Shown piece by piece: positions 45,430 to 55,395 of a DNA stretch of 64,000 nt (position 1 is the stretch's first letter; every line of letters starts with the position of its first letter). Source of the DNA: Bacteroidales bacterium (GTDB lineage: Bacteria > Bacteroidota > Bacteroidia > Bacteroidales > JAADJA01); NCBI GenBank assembly GCA_020438105.1, contig JAGQVE010000006.1:62001-126000 (forward strand), read 5' to 3'. The position numbers and the translations under genes are program-made. A model generated the notes under the pieces. The model did no database searches. It was given only the letters and a program-made list of their open reading frames with translations, and was not told the origin of the DNA.

Positions 45430-45836
45430 TATGTTTTGATTATCAGTTGCTAATATATTAAAAAAAATTACATGTTGCAAATTTTTGTTTCATATCAACA
45501 CGCTTTTCCCGATTTCGGATAAATCGTGCTCTGATAACTTTGTTTTGGATTATCAGATTACCATACCTTGTAAATGGGAATGTCAAATTGTTTGCCAATC
45601 TCTAAAAGTTTGATTTTAATGGACGTTTGTCCAACTGAGGAATAAAAATAAATTGTGTAAGTTGTTGATTGGTAGGGTTATGCCGAGGCGTATTGTCCTC
45701 TCTGGTATCTACAATAAATTTTTAATATCATCAATTATAAAAAAGGAATACCATTAAAGAGACCCAAAATGGGAAAGGAAATGACATTGATTTTATCAAA
45801 ATGAAAACTGCTGATTATAAAAATATTGGAGCAATT
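45430..45836. other. Intergenic stretch with two hairpins
   Basis: No gene is visible in about 400 bases. CGATTT/AAATCG (45510-45526) and TCTGATAA/TTATCAGA (45530-45557) are two adjacent perfect hairpins, which could act on the leader of the barrel gene (minus). The rest is AT-rich sequence between that gene and the end of the alkaline phosphatase gene. Confidence 0.45.
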
Positions 45837-46919
45837 TTATTTTTCAAAGCCAAAGATCAACATCATTTTATCAAAGATAGCGGTATTTTCATAGATGCCT
45901 CCAAACATCTCTTCGCCAGGCCCTTCTGCAAATACAGGAACCATAACGCCGGTATGTCCCAAAGTAGAGAATTTGGCGCCGACTTCTCCGGTTGCTAAAT
46001 CACCTTTAACGATTGCCATTCCACCAGTTTCATGGTCGGCAGTTACGATTACAAGCGTATTGCCATTTTTGGCGGCATAATCCAGCACAAAACCAATGAC
46101 CTTATCGAAGTCCACCATTTCCTCTACCACATAATCCGTATTGTTTTTATGTGCACCCCAGTCGATTTGAGAACCTTCGATCATCAGGAAAAATCCATTT
46201 TCAGATTGGTCCAGAATCTCAATGGCTTTCTGGGTGGCAGTCAATAACATATCACCCCGGCCTTTGGTCACACGAGGAGGTTTGTCATCATAAATGAGGC
46301 CTGCCAGTTTCCCCGAATTAACACCCTGTAACTGATCCACTGAAGTGCAAATCTGGTAATTTTTGTTTTCCAAATCCGTGATAAGATTTATTCCGTCTGA
46401 GCGGTTTGCGAAATATTTATAGCCGCCCCCTATAAAAACATCGATGTCGGTCTCAAGAAAATAGGTTGCAATGGTTTCATAATCATTTCTATCAGGTACA
46501 TGGGCGATAAATGATGCCGGTGTTGCGTGGGTTATTTCGCTGGTGGCAACAAGTCCGGTTGCTTTTCCATATTTATCCGCTATTTCCAGAATAGTTTGGT
46601 GCGCAATTGAATCAGTATCCACCCCAATAGCATGATTGAATGTTTTGTATCCACTTGATAATGCGGTACCTCCTGCCCCTGAATCCGTTATGAAATCATC
46701 GGCAGAATAGGTTTTTGAAAACCCGATATGGTGAAAACGTTCAAGGTTTAGATGGCCCTTATTGGCCGTCATCCCGGCATAAATCTGACTTACACCCATC
46801 CCATCGCCAATCAATAATATAACATTCTTTGCGGAAGTTGGCTTTTCGGTTTGCTGCTGTGCAAATGATGTTGTGCAAATTATTACCAGAGCTAATAAAA
46901 GGACGTAACCTCTTTTCAT
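45837..46919 (-). CDS. Alkaline phosphatase (PhoA family)
   Basis: A 360-residue secreted phosphomonoesterase. The signal peptide ends near FAQQQ. Metal and catalytic residues follow the PhoA pattern: D39 in IGDGMG, the nucleophile S80 in ITDSGAGGTAL, GSQIDWGAHKNN, ADHETGGM, and GHTGVMVPVFAEGP. It releases phosphate from organic esters in the periplasm or outside. It is 5 bases after the secreted GH13 gene, so it is probably the last gene of a GH57-GH13-phosphatase operon. Confidence 0.93.
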   Translation of the reverse strand: MKRGYVLLLALVIICTTSFAQQQTEKPTSAKNVILLIGDGMGVSQIYAGMTANKGHLNLERFHHIGFSKTYSADDFITDSGAGGTALSSGYKTFNHAIGVDTDSIAHQTILEIADKYGKATGLVATSEITHATPASFIAHVPDRNDYETIATYFLETDIDVFIGGGYKYFANRSDGINLITDLENKNYQICTSVDQLQGVNSGKLAGLIYDDKPPRVTKGRGDMLLTATQKAIEILDQSENGFFLMIEGSQIDWGAHKNNTDYVVEEMVDFDKVIGFVLDYAAKNGNTLVIVTADHETGGMAIVKGDLATGEVGAKFSTLGHTGVMVPVFAEGPGEEMFGGIYENTAIFDKMMLIFGFEK

Positions 46920-46924
46920 TGTTT

Positions 46925-48772
46925 TTACTTTTTAAAGTCTAAAATTAATACTGATTTTGGCTGTATGGAAAATGAATCCATTAGATAAACTGGGTCTCCG
47001 GTTAGAGCATTCACGGCATAGGTATAATTATCAATACATTCCTTGTATTTTACTGCATCGAGTGCTTTTATCTCGGTTGGATGATTGTTAAATGCTATCA
47101 TGGTGCAATGATCATCATTATAACGGAAATAAACATAAGTATTGTTCTCGGGGATAAAATGTTTGAATTTTCCGGATTGAACAACTTCATTATTATTTCT
47201 CCAATGAATCAATTTTGATAAATAGTTGTAAGCTTTTTCCTCTTTTGCTGTGCGTCCTTCCCCATTGAATGCATTTCGGGTATCCCCGGTCCAGCCGCCC
47301 GGAAAATCTTTTCGGATATTTCCATGTCCGGTATGCTCAATGCCTTGCATTAAAATTTCGGTACCATAATAAATACAGGGCAGTCCGCGGGTTGTAAGCA
47401 TCAATGCCATCGACATTTTCCAGTGGGCAAAATTGGTGTCGAGCGCAGAATAGATCCTGTCCAGATCATGGTTGTCGGCAAAAACGAGCAGGTTGTATGG
47501 ATCGCCATATAAATAATCCTGTCCGTGGATGTAATAAAACCTGGCCAATCCTTCTACCCAACCATCATTTTCTTTAAAGGCAGAACTTAGTGCGTCACGC
47601 ATCGGGAAATCAGTGACTGATGGAATATGGGAATCATAACCATCGAAATTATTGGTGCCACCCTGAAAATAGGCAACATAAGCTTCTTTGTGAAGCCACG
47701 ATTCTCCAACTACATTAAAATTAGGATACTCCTTAAATACAGCCTCTCCCCATTTCGAAATAAATGATTTGTAGGAATAGGGTTGGGTGTCAATCCTGAT
47801 TCCATCAAGGTTAGCATGCTCGATCCACCAAATTGAATTTTGGATTAAGTAATTAGCAAGCAAGGGATTGTTTTGATTGAGATCAGCCATATGAACATCG
47901 AACCAGCCGGTGATCATCCGGGTTTTATCAGCATCGGAGGCATAGGGATCAAAGGTGGTTTGGGCTCTGAAATTGGAGCGTGTGTAATCATCAAACTGAT
48001 GAATCCAATCGCTTGACGGCAAATCCATAATAAACCAATGATATACGCTGCAGTGATTAAATACCATATCCATCACAACTTTAATGTTATTGTTATGGCA
48101 TTTGTTTACTAAACTCAGATAGTCATCATTGCTTCCATACCTGGCATCGATATTATAAAAGTCGGTAATTGCGTAGCCATGATAAGAATATTCCGGATTA
48201 TCATTTTCAACCAGCGGATTGATCCACAAGCTGCCAATTCCCAAATTTTTAAGGTAATCGATATGAGAGATAATTCCCTTGATATCACCTCCATGCCGGC
48301 CGTTATTATTGTTTCTATCCGGTTTTTCACGCATGCCGGCAACTTCATCATTTTCCGGATTTCCATTTGCAAATCGATCCGGCATAAGCAGATACATTAC
48401 TTCTGATGAATTAAATCCTTCACGTTCACTTGAGCCATTTCTCCTTTTCTTAAAAAAGTATTCCCGCGTAAGGGTCCTTTTTTCTCCAGTGAAGGTAATA
48501 ATCATATTTCCAGGCTGAAGGTTTTTATCGAGCATTAGGTTCAGGAAAAGGTAATTCGGATTTTCAGTTCGTTTAACGTCGGTAAGGGTTACTCCTTCAT
48601 GTCTGATTTCGGGAGTTGATTTGGAGATGTTTTTACCATAAACCAATAATTGCAAATGGTTATTATTCATGCCAACCCACCAGTTGGGAGGTTCAATGCG
48701 GCTGATTTCAATTTCCTGAGCAGATAAGGTTCCTGCTGATATTATCAGAAGTAGTGTAAAAATGCGTTTCAT
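46925..48772 (-). CDS. Secreted alpha-amylase family enzyme (GH13), neopullulanase-like
   Basis: A 615-residue secreted enzyme. After the signal peptide there is an N-terminal Ig-like domain of the cyclomaltodextrinase type (about 20-110), then the GH13 barrel with YLLMPDRFANG, DMVFNH, nucleophile D328 (GIRIDTQ), acid/base E357 (VVGESW) and D436 (FADNHDLDR). Members with this layout cut starch, pullulan or cyclodextrins, and the SusA/SusG enzymes of Bacteroides are related. No SusC/SusD pair is present here. It starts 5 bases after the GH57-like gene stop. Confidence 0.93.
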   Translation of the reverse strand: MKRIFTLLLIISAGTLSAQEIEISRIEPPNWWVGMNNNHLQLLVYGKNISKSTPEIRHEGVTLTDVKRTENPNYLFLNLMLDKNLQPGNMIITFTGEKRTLTREYFFKKRRNGSSEREGFNSSEVMYLLMPDRFANGNPENDEVAGMREKPDRNNNNGRHGGDIKGIISHIDYLKNLGIGSLWINPLVENDNPEYSYHGYAITDFYNIDARYGSNDDYLSLVNKCHNNNIKVVMDMVFNHCSVYHWFIMDLPSSDWIHQFDDYTRSNFRAQTTFDPYASDADKTRMITGWFDVHMADLNQNNPLLANYLIQNSIWWIEHANLDGIRIDTQPYSYKSFISKWGEAVFKEYPNFNVVGESWLHKEAYVAYFQGGTNNFDGYDSHIPSVTDFPMRDALSSAFKENDGWVEGLARFYYIHGQDYLYGDPYNLLVFADNHDLDRIYSALDTNFAHWKMSMALMLTTRGLPCIYYGTEILMQGIEHTGHGNIRKDFPGGWTGDTRNAFNGEGRTAKEEKAYNYLSKLIHWRNNNEVVQSGKFKHFIPENNTYVYFRYNDDHCTMIAFNNHPTEIKALDAVKYKECIDNYTYAVNALTGDPVYLMDSFSIQPKSVLILDFKK

Positions 48773-48777
48773 GAATC

Positions 48778-51700
48778 CTAATTTGGTACCTGTGTTTTAT
48801 AATTTCCTTCACCCGGAGCAGTGATTTGAGTTCCATTTCCATTGTTGGGGAACCAAATTTCGTTTTTATCAATATTGTTTACCTGTCCATCCATTGAAAA
48901 ATCGGCTCCATGGTAGCCACTTTGGCCCGCCTGGTTAAACCAATTATTGCTGTGGTCACTGGCAGTTACTGAACCATCGGCATCAGCGTCGCCGCCTACC
49001 ATTCCCCAGATACCTGCACCAATTTGTTTGTAACCGGCAGCTCCACCATAAACTTTATTTTCGGAATTGGTAAAATCATAATTATATACACCACCTGATT
49101 CGATAAGGGCAATGGCCGACATTACGGCCAGGTGATCGCGGTGATAAATTACCACATATAAACTATCATTTACTCCTGCTGTAAAGCTGGCCTGAGGGCT
49201 ACCATCAATATCCCTGATACTTCCATCAGTGTGGACAAAAGCTGCCTGCCGGCCAATAACGGTGGCAGATGTAGCTAAAGCAGCAGAAGGAGCATCCCGT
49301 AATTCGATCAAAATCCAATCAACTACCGTAGTACCCGGAATTGAAATGACTTCCTCAGCACCCGAATAGTTCCAGGGTGAGAGGTTATAGGGTTGCGACA
49401 AAGGAATTAAACCGGAAGAATTTAAGTTTGTATTCATGGTTGTTCCGTTGAAAGGCCCTTCGAGGAATATGCTTAAATTTAGGTGCAATAGCGATTCGAT
49501 AACTTCTAATGACCATTCGATAACTTCGGGATCATTTCCCGGAACATCATCGGTTACGATTACGTTCATCATGTGATTTCCCAAGTCGGCAAGCGTGGTT
49601 TCGTACAAAAACTGATTTGCAGTACCCACTTCCAATCCATCAATATTCCATTGATAACTGATATTGTCATTTTCAGCATCTGATGCTGTTACCGAAAAAA
49701 GTAAACTCTCACCGGCCAAAATTTGCTTTGAAAGATCCAATGGCGAATAATTAGTTATTGATGGCGGTGTATTGGGAACGACCCAGGCAGAATTTGGTTC
49801 GAAGGCACTCAAAGGCATTGTCCCATCAATAAATGGGCTGAAGAAGGCATAAAAATAGCTGATAGTTGCTGAATTCCCCGGGGTATTAAGTGTGGGGTAA
49901 ATTTCAGTTGAAATTTGGGTGTCCTCTTGTGTAACATGCGCTGCGACAGCAATACCTGAAGGATTTCCAAGATCGGCCCAGGGGATCGAAATTTCGGTGA
50001 GCCCATTGTTGGCCCAGCCTTCGTATGATGATCCGATTACGCCGTTTCCGGGATAATTCCATGCAGCACCATCCCAGTTGTTAACCTGCATCGTACCACC
50101 GCCTGTTCCTTCAATGGCTACTTGATATTCAGGAAGATAATCACCTGCAAAATTTACCCTTCCCCAGCAACCGGTGGTAGCTCCACTGCCCGCAGTTTGA
50201 TCCGTATCAATGCTAATAAATAAGTCACCACCTCCATCTAAGTTTAGATCGTAAAATCCAAAATATAGATAACTTGCATCCCAGGAGATATAAAATGAAC
50301 TGGGCGAATTTTCGAGCAACTCCGTTTCATCAATAAAATCATTTACCCCATCTATGACAATTGTATGCGGGGTTATTCCTGTTGGAATGGTTAGGGCAGC
50401 AGTATTATTTGTAGAAATGGCATTTCCATTTAAATCTTCCACATTATTAATTACAATTTCACCTTCATCCCCCGAAACAAATGATCCTGAAATGGTAAGT
50501 TTCACTTTTGACCAGTCAGATTGCCTTTGTGCAGAAATCAATGTGTAACTGCTACTGAAATTTTGCAAAGCATAATTGGAAGTATTGTTGGCAGTTGCCA
50601 AATCAACAGCCTCACTAAATGTGAGAATAACTTCGTTTGCAGATGCCAGGCCTGCCGGGGAATTAACCGACGGAGCAATGATATCCATATTTTCAGCTGC
50701 CAATAAATCCAGTTCCGGGGCAGAAGTTCCTGTTAGCGGAGATGTGTAGCCGGCATAAAGTCTAACTTTAACTTTATCATATCCCTTAATTTCATCACCT
50801 TTTACAAGGGTGCCTTCAAATTCAAGATTGTGCTGAGCCCCACCATTACCGAGTATTAGTGCTGCGGTAGCACCGGATGAACTGTTGCGGTATCCGCAAT
50901 AACTGCCATAATCACCCCATACCCGCTCAAGGTTGCCTTTGCCAGTCCAAATCAAATCCAGCAAATCCGGCGACCAGCCTGATTTAACGTAGCCGGTTTG
51001 CCCGAAAAAGTCGTACTCCACATCTATAAAATCAACACCAGTATATAACTTCAGTGTTTTTTTAACGCCAAATTGATCAAATTCTGCGATCACTGTATCT
51101 CCAAAAGACTGCACAACATTCATATTGTAAATGCTGTTTTGCTGGTTGGGCGAAACTTCGGAAAGGGCCGCAAAATGATTACTCGAACTTTCATTGTAGT
51201 CGCCATCCGATTCGGACCAGTAGGCCATATCACTGCTGACAACCGAATATGCATCCCCAAATCCATTTTTATAGAACACCCAATTGGCTTTGCCTCCTAT
51301 ACTTTCAAAAACCATGAAAACCTTGTCGTTGTGCATCACTACTTCATCAATACCATCCTGATCGATGTCACTGAAATAGCAGGCAGTGGTGGTCAGGTAT
51401 TGTCCATCGGCCCAACGGGAAGCCTCTGTATAAACATTTGCATTTTTAATATGGGATGAATACCGGTGTTCCCAGTCGGCAATGTCACCACCCGAATGCC
51501 ATCCTGTTTCGTGGAGATTGATCATCAGTGTGTACCAGCCCAGTTGTGCCAGTTCATTATCGTTTACACTCATCAGAAAATTATAAGCATTTGACCAAAC
51601 GGTGCCGTAATCCCATTTCGGATCATGAAAATCGGAGTGTGAAGGCGCCGAAGCCCAGTTGATGTACCAGCTATTATTACTGCCTCCGTAGCCATCGCCG

Positions 51701-53085
51701 CCGCCCAGCAAGCCATATGTGCCATTGGTGAGGTTTGCACCGGTTCCGTTAAAATCAGGATTTTGAATGGCATCTTCCAGCCGCCATACATTCACAGCCG
51801 GATAATTATCATGGCAATACCAAAGCACATCTTCGTAATTATCGAGGAAAAAAGTTCCGTCGTGTTCATTCATTTCGGCAGCAACTTCCCAGTCTGTTCC
51901 ATAAACACATATCTCGTATTGATTCATCGAAGCGATTTGGTTTTTAGCCGATGTTGCATCGTAATGCATGTTGCCAACAAAGCTATTATTAATAGGTATA
52001 ACGCGCAATGAAACGCCGCTTCCGTTGTTCATCCAGTGTATTTTGCGGTTATCATAACCATTTAAATGCGGGCCGTCATCCAGCACCACGCCCCAAATCC
52101 CGTGCTGTTCCCAGTTGTCGCCCAACCAGTCGATTACTCCGGCATCCGGGTAATAACCCTGCGCCAGCCAAACCCGTTCAGGAACCCAGGCTACATGAGG
52201 TGTATAGTTGTAAAAGTGCTCTACCAACTGGTTTTCGGTATAAACCGACCAGTCATTCATTTCATTGGTCACGAATGGCATGATGTGTTGTCCAAGGGCA
52301 GAGCCCATCATACTTATCAAGCCTGATTGTGCCAGGGTATAAAGCCAGTCGTTAAATTCAGGATTATGCCATTCGGCAGCCGGCATGAGAGTTCCTGACA
52401 TGTGAAAGTTGCCCGGAATGTTGGTTGCTTCATGGACCTGAAGCACTTCGTCGTATCCGCTTCCGTCGAGGCCACTAATTCCAAATGCATTGCCATAAAA
52501 TACATCAGTATAAGTAAGGCCCTGGTTGCCATGATGAACAAATGCACAGTTGCCTCCAGCCATAACACCTTTGCCATCAAAGGTTGCATTATCAGCTAAG
52601 GAACCGTTTACAAATATCTGAATCGAAAAATCGAGGTCGTCTTTTGAGCCTGTATATCCATTCAATATCAATTGCAGTAAGTTGCTTTCTGGTGATCTTA
52701 AATAGGCATTTTGTGCAGATTTACCTTCCAGACCTTCTAAATTAAATGTCCACGCACCGCTTTCCTGCTTTGTTATTTTATGGGTTGTATTAACTTCAAT
52801 GGTAATCGTATTTTGATCAAAATAATCTTCAATGATCACATTGTGTTGCCTTTTTACCATATTGTCGAAAGTGATCCTCAAAACAGCTGTTTGATTTTCG
52901 GATCTCAAAAAAACTGCACTTATATCACCCGTGTTTCCGGTTGCATCACCTACTTCATCCAATCCAAGCAATTGAGATGATTTCCATTTTTTCAGATCTC
53001 CGTCAAGTTGTGGGAGCACATTTTGTGCTTTCAGAATTAAGCTAAATTGTGCTAAAGCCAAAATAAGTAAAAAGTTTCTAATCAT
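48778..53085 (-). CDS. Giant secreted GH57-like enzyme with CBM, Ig-like and dockerin-like domains
   Basis: About 1435 residues from the ATG at 53085, directly before a signal peptide (MIRNFLLILALAQFSLILKA). Order: a CBM9-like start, a GH57-type catalytic region with PERVW (nucleophile Glu near residue 303) and YGTDWEVAAEM (proton-donor Asp near 398), and a beta-rich part (about 570-800). A SwmB-like Ig domain (SPAGLASANEVILTFSEAVD), a second CBM9-like domain (SSFYISWDASYLYFGFYD) and a PKD-like domain come next. The last 236 residues are the dockerin-like C-terminal module found in three other proteins here. GH57 enzymes act on alpha-glucans. It is first in the GH13-phosphatase operon. Confidence 0.85.
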   Translation of the reverse strand: MIRNFLLILALAQFSLILKAQNVLPQLDGDLKKWKSSQLLGLDEVGDATGNTGDISAVFLRSENQTAVLRITFDNMVKRQHNVIIEDYFDQNTITIEVNTTHKITKQESGAWTFNLEGLEGKSAQNAYLRSPESNLLQLILNGYTGSKDDLDFSIQIFVNGSLADNATFDGKGVMAGGNCAFVHHGNQGLTYTDVFYGNAFGISGLDGSGYDEVLQVHEATNIPGNFHMSGTLMPAAEWHNPEFNDWLYTLAQSGLISMMGSALGQHIMPFVTNEMNDWSVYTENQLVEHFYNYTPHVAWVPERVWLAQGYYPDAGVIDWLGDNWEQHGIWGVVLDDGPHLNGYDNRKIHWMNNGSGVSLRVIPINNSFVGNMHYDATSAKNQIASMNQYEICVYGTDWEVAAEMNEHDGTFFLDNYEDVLWYCHDNYPAVNVWRLEDAIQNPDFNGTGANLTNGTYGLLGGGDGYGGSNNSWYINWASAPSHSDFHDPKWDYGTVWSNAYNFLMSVNDNELAQLGWYTLMINLHETGWHSGGDIADWEHRYSSHIKNANVYTEASRWADGQYLTTTACYFSDIDQDGIDEVVMHNDKVFMVFESIGGKANWVFYKNGFGDAYSVVSSDMAYWSESDGDYNESSSNHFAALSEVSPNQQNSIYNMNVVQSFGDTVIAEFDQFGVKKTLKLYTGVDFIDVEYDFFGQTGYVKSGWSPDLLDLIWTGKGNLERVWGDYGSYCGYRNSSSGATAALILGNGGAQHNLEFEGTLVKGDEIKGYDKVKVRLYAGYTSPLTGTSAPELDLLAAENMDIIAPSVNSPAGLASANEVILTFSEAVDLATANNTSNYALQNFSSSYTLISAQRQSDWSKVKLTISGSFVSGDEGEIVINNVEDLNGNAISTNNTAALTIPTGITPHTIVIDGVNDFIDETELLENSPSSFYISWDASYLYFGFYDLNLDGGGDLFISIDTDQTAGSGATTGCWGRVNFAGDYLPEYQVAIEGTGGGTMQVNNWDGAAWNYPGNGVIGSSYEGWANNGLTEISIPWADLGNPSGIAVAAHVTQEDTQISTEIYPTLNTPGNSATISYFYAFFSPFIDGTMPLSAFEPNSAWVVPNTPPSITNYSPLDLSKQILAGESLLFSVTASDAENDNISYQWNIDGLEVGTANQFLYETTLADLGNHMMNVIVTDDVPGNDPEVIEWSLEVIESLLHLNLSIFLEGPFNGTTMNTNLNSSGLIPLSQPYNLSPWNYSGAEEVISIPGTTVVDWILIELRDAPSAALATSATVIGRQAAFVHTDGSIRDIDGSPQASFTAGVNDSLYVVIYHRDHLAVMSAIALIESGGVYNYDFTNSENKVYGGAAGYKQIGAGIWGMVGGDADADGSVTASDHSNNWFNQAGQSGYHGADFSMDGQVNNIDKNEIWFPNNGNGTQITAPGEGNYKTQVPN
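48781..49488 (-). other. Dockerin-like C-terminal module, copy A
   Basis: 236 residues: LEGPFNGTTMNTNLN, PWNYSGAEE, VDWILIELRDA, YVVIYHRDHLAVMSA, then two 12-residue calcium-loop motifs (DADADGSVTASD and DFSMDGQVNNID), each soon followed by Trp, and a terminal QVPN. Confidence 0.8.
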
Positions 53086-53253
53086 GCATTTATAGTTTTG
53101 AAAATAAGAGTGGCTAAAGATAACACAATCTTTCCTGTTCAATTTTAACAATTCCTTAATTTTGAGTTAGAAGTAAATTTTTACTTTTAAAACATTAATT
53201 TCGCATTTCGAATTACCCTTTACCGAACAAACTGAATTAAATACATAATAATC

Positions 53254-55302
53254 ATGAGAAAAATTACACGTGTTTTTTTTACTTTTTCACTTGTGGCTCT
53301 TATCGTTACAAGTACGATTGGGCAGATGGTGGATATAACCTTTAGGGTGGATATGCAAGAGCAAACTCCGAGTCCGTTGGGAGTTCATATTGCAGGTTCT
53401 TTCCAGGGATGGGTACCCAGCGCAACTTTGATGACCAATACCTTTGCTGATATATGGGAGTATACCACACAATTGCAGGCAGGTACTACCATTGAATACA
53501 AATTTGTGAACGGAGATTCATGGGGCAGCGATGAAAGTGTTTATGGGGATTGTGGGGCCGGCAACGGAAACAGACAATTAACAATTCCGGCTACCAACAC
53601 TATCCTTGAATCGGTTTGCTTTGGTTCATGTATCGTATGTAATCCACCTGTTGTGGATGTTACTTTTCAGGTAGATATGTCAAATGAAACAGTTGATCCT
53701 TTGGGTGTATTTGTTCAGGGATCATTCCAGGATCCCCAATGGAGCGGACAACAAATGACCGATATGGGTAATGATATTTATGCCATAACAGTTCAGATTG
53801 GCGAAGGAACTACCCATGAGTATAAATTTTTAAATGGAACCACTTACGAAACTGTACCTCCGGCCTGCGGTGTTGGAGGATTCAGTAATCGTTCCGTAAC
53901 AGTACCTTCAACAGCTACTACACTTCCGCTGGTTTGTTTTAGCAGTTGTGAGGCCTGTGTAAATGCAACCGATATTAGTGTTACCTTCCGGGTGGATATG
54001 TCGGATCAGGTTGTTTCACCAGAAGGAGTGCACATTGCCGGAGGATTCCAGGGATGGAATCCGGGGTCCACGCTCATGACAGATATGGGAAATGGTATTT
54101 GGGAATATACCACCATCCTGCAATCACTGTCATACCACGAATATAAATTTATTAACGGGATAATATGGGATGATGCTGAAATTGTTCCGTGGTATTGTAA
54201 CAATAACAGCACCGGGAACAGGTTCATCACAGTGCCTGAATCAAATATTGTTTTGGAAAATGTATGTTTTGGTAGTTGTTTGGTTTGTAATCCTGCACCT
54301 ATTGATGTTACTTTCAGTGTGGATATGTCGCAAGTGCTGATTTCAGCCAATGGTGTAAATCTGATTGGCTCGTTCCAGGGTTGGGACTTAGGCAATTTGG
54401 TAGCCATGACTGATGTAGGCAATGATATATATGAAGCTACTGTTACATTGGGTGAAGGAGAGTTTGTTGAATACAAATTTTTGAATGGTAATACCTTTGA
54501 TAATGCAGAGGTGATCGAGGGAGGATGTGCTAACTTTTCGGGCAACCGCGAGTTTTTTGTGCCTTCAGCCAGTGGTGCACTTGATACCGATTGTTTCGGT
54601 CAGTGTGGTACCTGTGTTGCCACCACCTATCCTGTTGAATTAAAAGTTTATCTTGAAGGTCCGTGGAACGGAACTGATATGAATAAAGAGGTTTTTGCCA
54701 ATGGTGATGTTCCGGCAAGTCAACCATTTAATACTGCCCCGTGGAATTATGGTGGTTCTGAAAGTTTTGATCTGAGTCCTTCAGAAGATATTGTTGACTG
54801 GGTACTCATTGAACTCAGAGATGCTGCCGGCGGACCTGCATTTGCAACTCCCGATCGCAAGGTTTGGAGAAGAGCTGCATTGTTAAAAACAGATGGTACC
54901 ATAGTTAGAACTGACGGAACTTCATTCCCTCAATTTACCGGATATATCCAATATGATGTTTATGTGGTGGTTTATCAAAGGAATCACTTATCTGTGTTAT
55001 CTGCCAACTGGATTGACCTGGAAGAATCAGGCACCATTTCCTATGACTTTACCACAGCATTGAGTAATGCTTACGGCGATGGTCAGCAGGATTTGGGCAG
55101 TGGTGTATTTGGTATGATAGCAGGCGACAGCAATGCCGATGGAACCGTAGATGATTTGGATAAGGATGTTAACTGGACCAATGAGGCCGGTGGTTCTGGC
55201 TACCTGGGCAGCGATCTTAATATGGATGGAGAAGTTAATAATCCTGATAAAGTAGATTACTGGGAACCAAATATAGGTGCTGGTACTGCTGTTCCTCAAT
55301 AA
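53254..55302 (+). CDS. Secreted protein with four carbohydrate-binding-like repeats and dockerin-like module
   Basis: A 682-residue protein with a signal peptide. Four repeats of about 105 residues start near residues 25, 134, 240 and 350. Each follows VDM...GVHIAGSFQGW...M.D.GN.IY...Y KF.NG...C...VCF.SC..C, like the CBM20/CBM48 starch- or glycogen-binding fold with three added cysteines. From residue 459 comes the dockerin-like C-terminal module ending AVPQ. There is no catalytic domain. It is divergent from the GH57 gene across 168 bases, so it may share its control. Likely job: holding alpha-glucan at the surface. Confidence 0.85.
   Translation: MRKITRVFFTFSLVALIVTSTIGQMVDITFRVDMQEQTPSPLGVHIAGSFQGWVPSATLMTNTFADIWEYTTQLQAGTTIEYKFVNGDSWGSDESVYGDCGAGNGNRQLTIPATNTILESVCFGSCIVCNPPVVDVTFQVDMSNETVDPLGVFVQGSFQDPQWSGQQMTDMGNDIYAITVQIGEGTTHEYKFLNGTTYETVPPACGVGGFSNRSVTVPSTATTLPLVCFSSCEACVNATDISVTFRVDMSDQVVSPEGVHIAGGFQGWNPGSTLMTDMGNGIWEYTTILQSLSYHEYKFINGIIWDDAEIVPWYCNNNSTGNRFITVPESNIVLENVCFGSCLVCNPAPIDVTFSVDMSQVLISANGVNLIGSFQGWDLGNLVAMTDVGNDIYEATVTLGEGEFVEYKFLNGNTFDNAEVIEGGCANFSGNREFFVPSASGALDTDCFGQCGTCVATTYPVELKVYLEGPWNGTDMNKEVFANGDVPASQPFNTAPWNYGGSESFDLSPSEDIVDWVLIELRDAAGGPAFATPDRKVWRRAALLKTDGTIVRTDGTSFPQFTGYIQYDVYVVVYQRNHLSVLSANWIDLEESGTISYDFTTALSNAYGDGQQDLGSGVFGMIAGDSNADGTVDDLDKDVNWTNEAGGSGYLGSDLNMDGEVNNPDKVDYWEPNIGAGTAVPQ
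54628..55299 (+). other. Dockerin-like C-terminal module, copy B
   Basis: 224 residues: YLEGPWNGTDM, PWNYGGSES, VDWVLIELRDA, VVVYQRNHLSVLSA, calcium loops DSNADGTVDDLD and DLNMDGEVNNPD, ending AVPQ. Confidence 0.8.
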
Positions 55303-55317
55303 GATATGATTGGGGCA

Positions 55318-55349
55318 AAGGCCAAAGGCAAAATCAAGCCTTTGGCCTT
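55318..55349 (+). terminator. Hairpin after the 53-kb gene
   Basis: A perfect 12-bp stem (AAGGCCAAAGGC with GCCTTTGGCCTT) and an 8-base loop, followed by GCGTTTTAAAA. It is a likely intrinsic terminator or attenuator between the two repeat-protein genes. Confidence 0.75.
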
Positions 55350-55395
55350 GCGTTTTAAAATTTGTTAATTCAAAGGAGTATTTAAAATTTATCGC

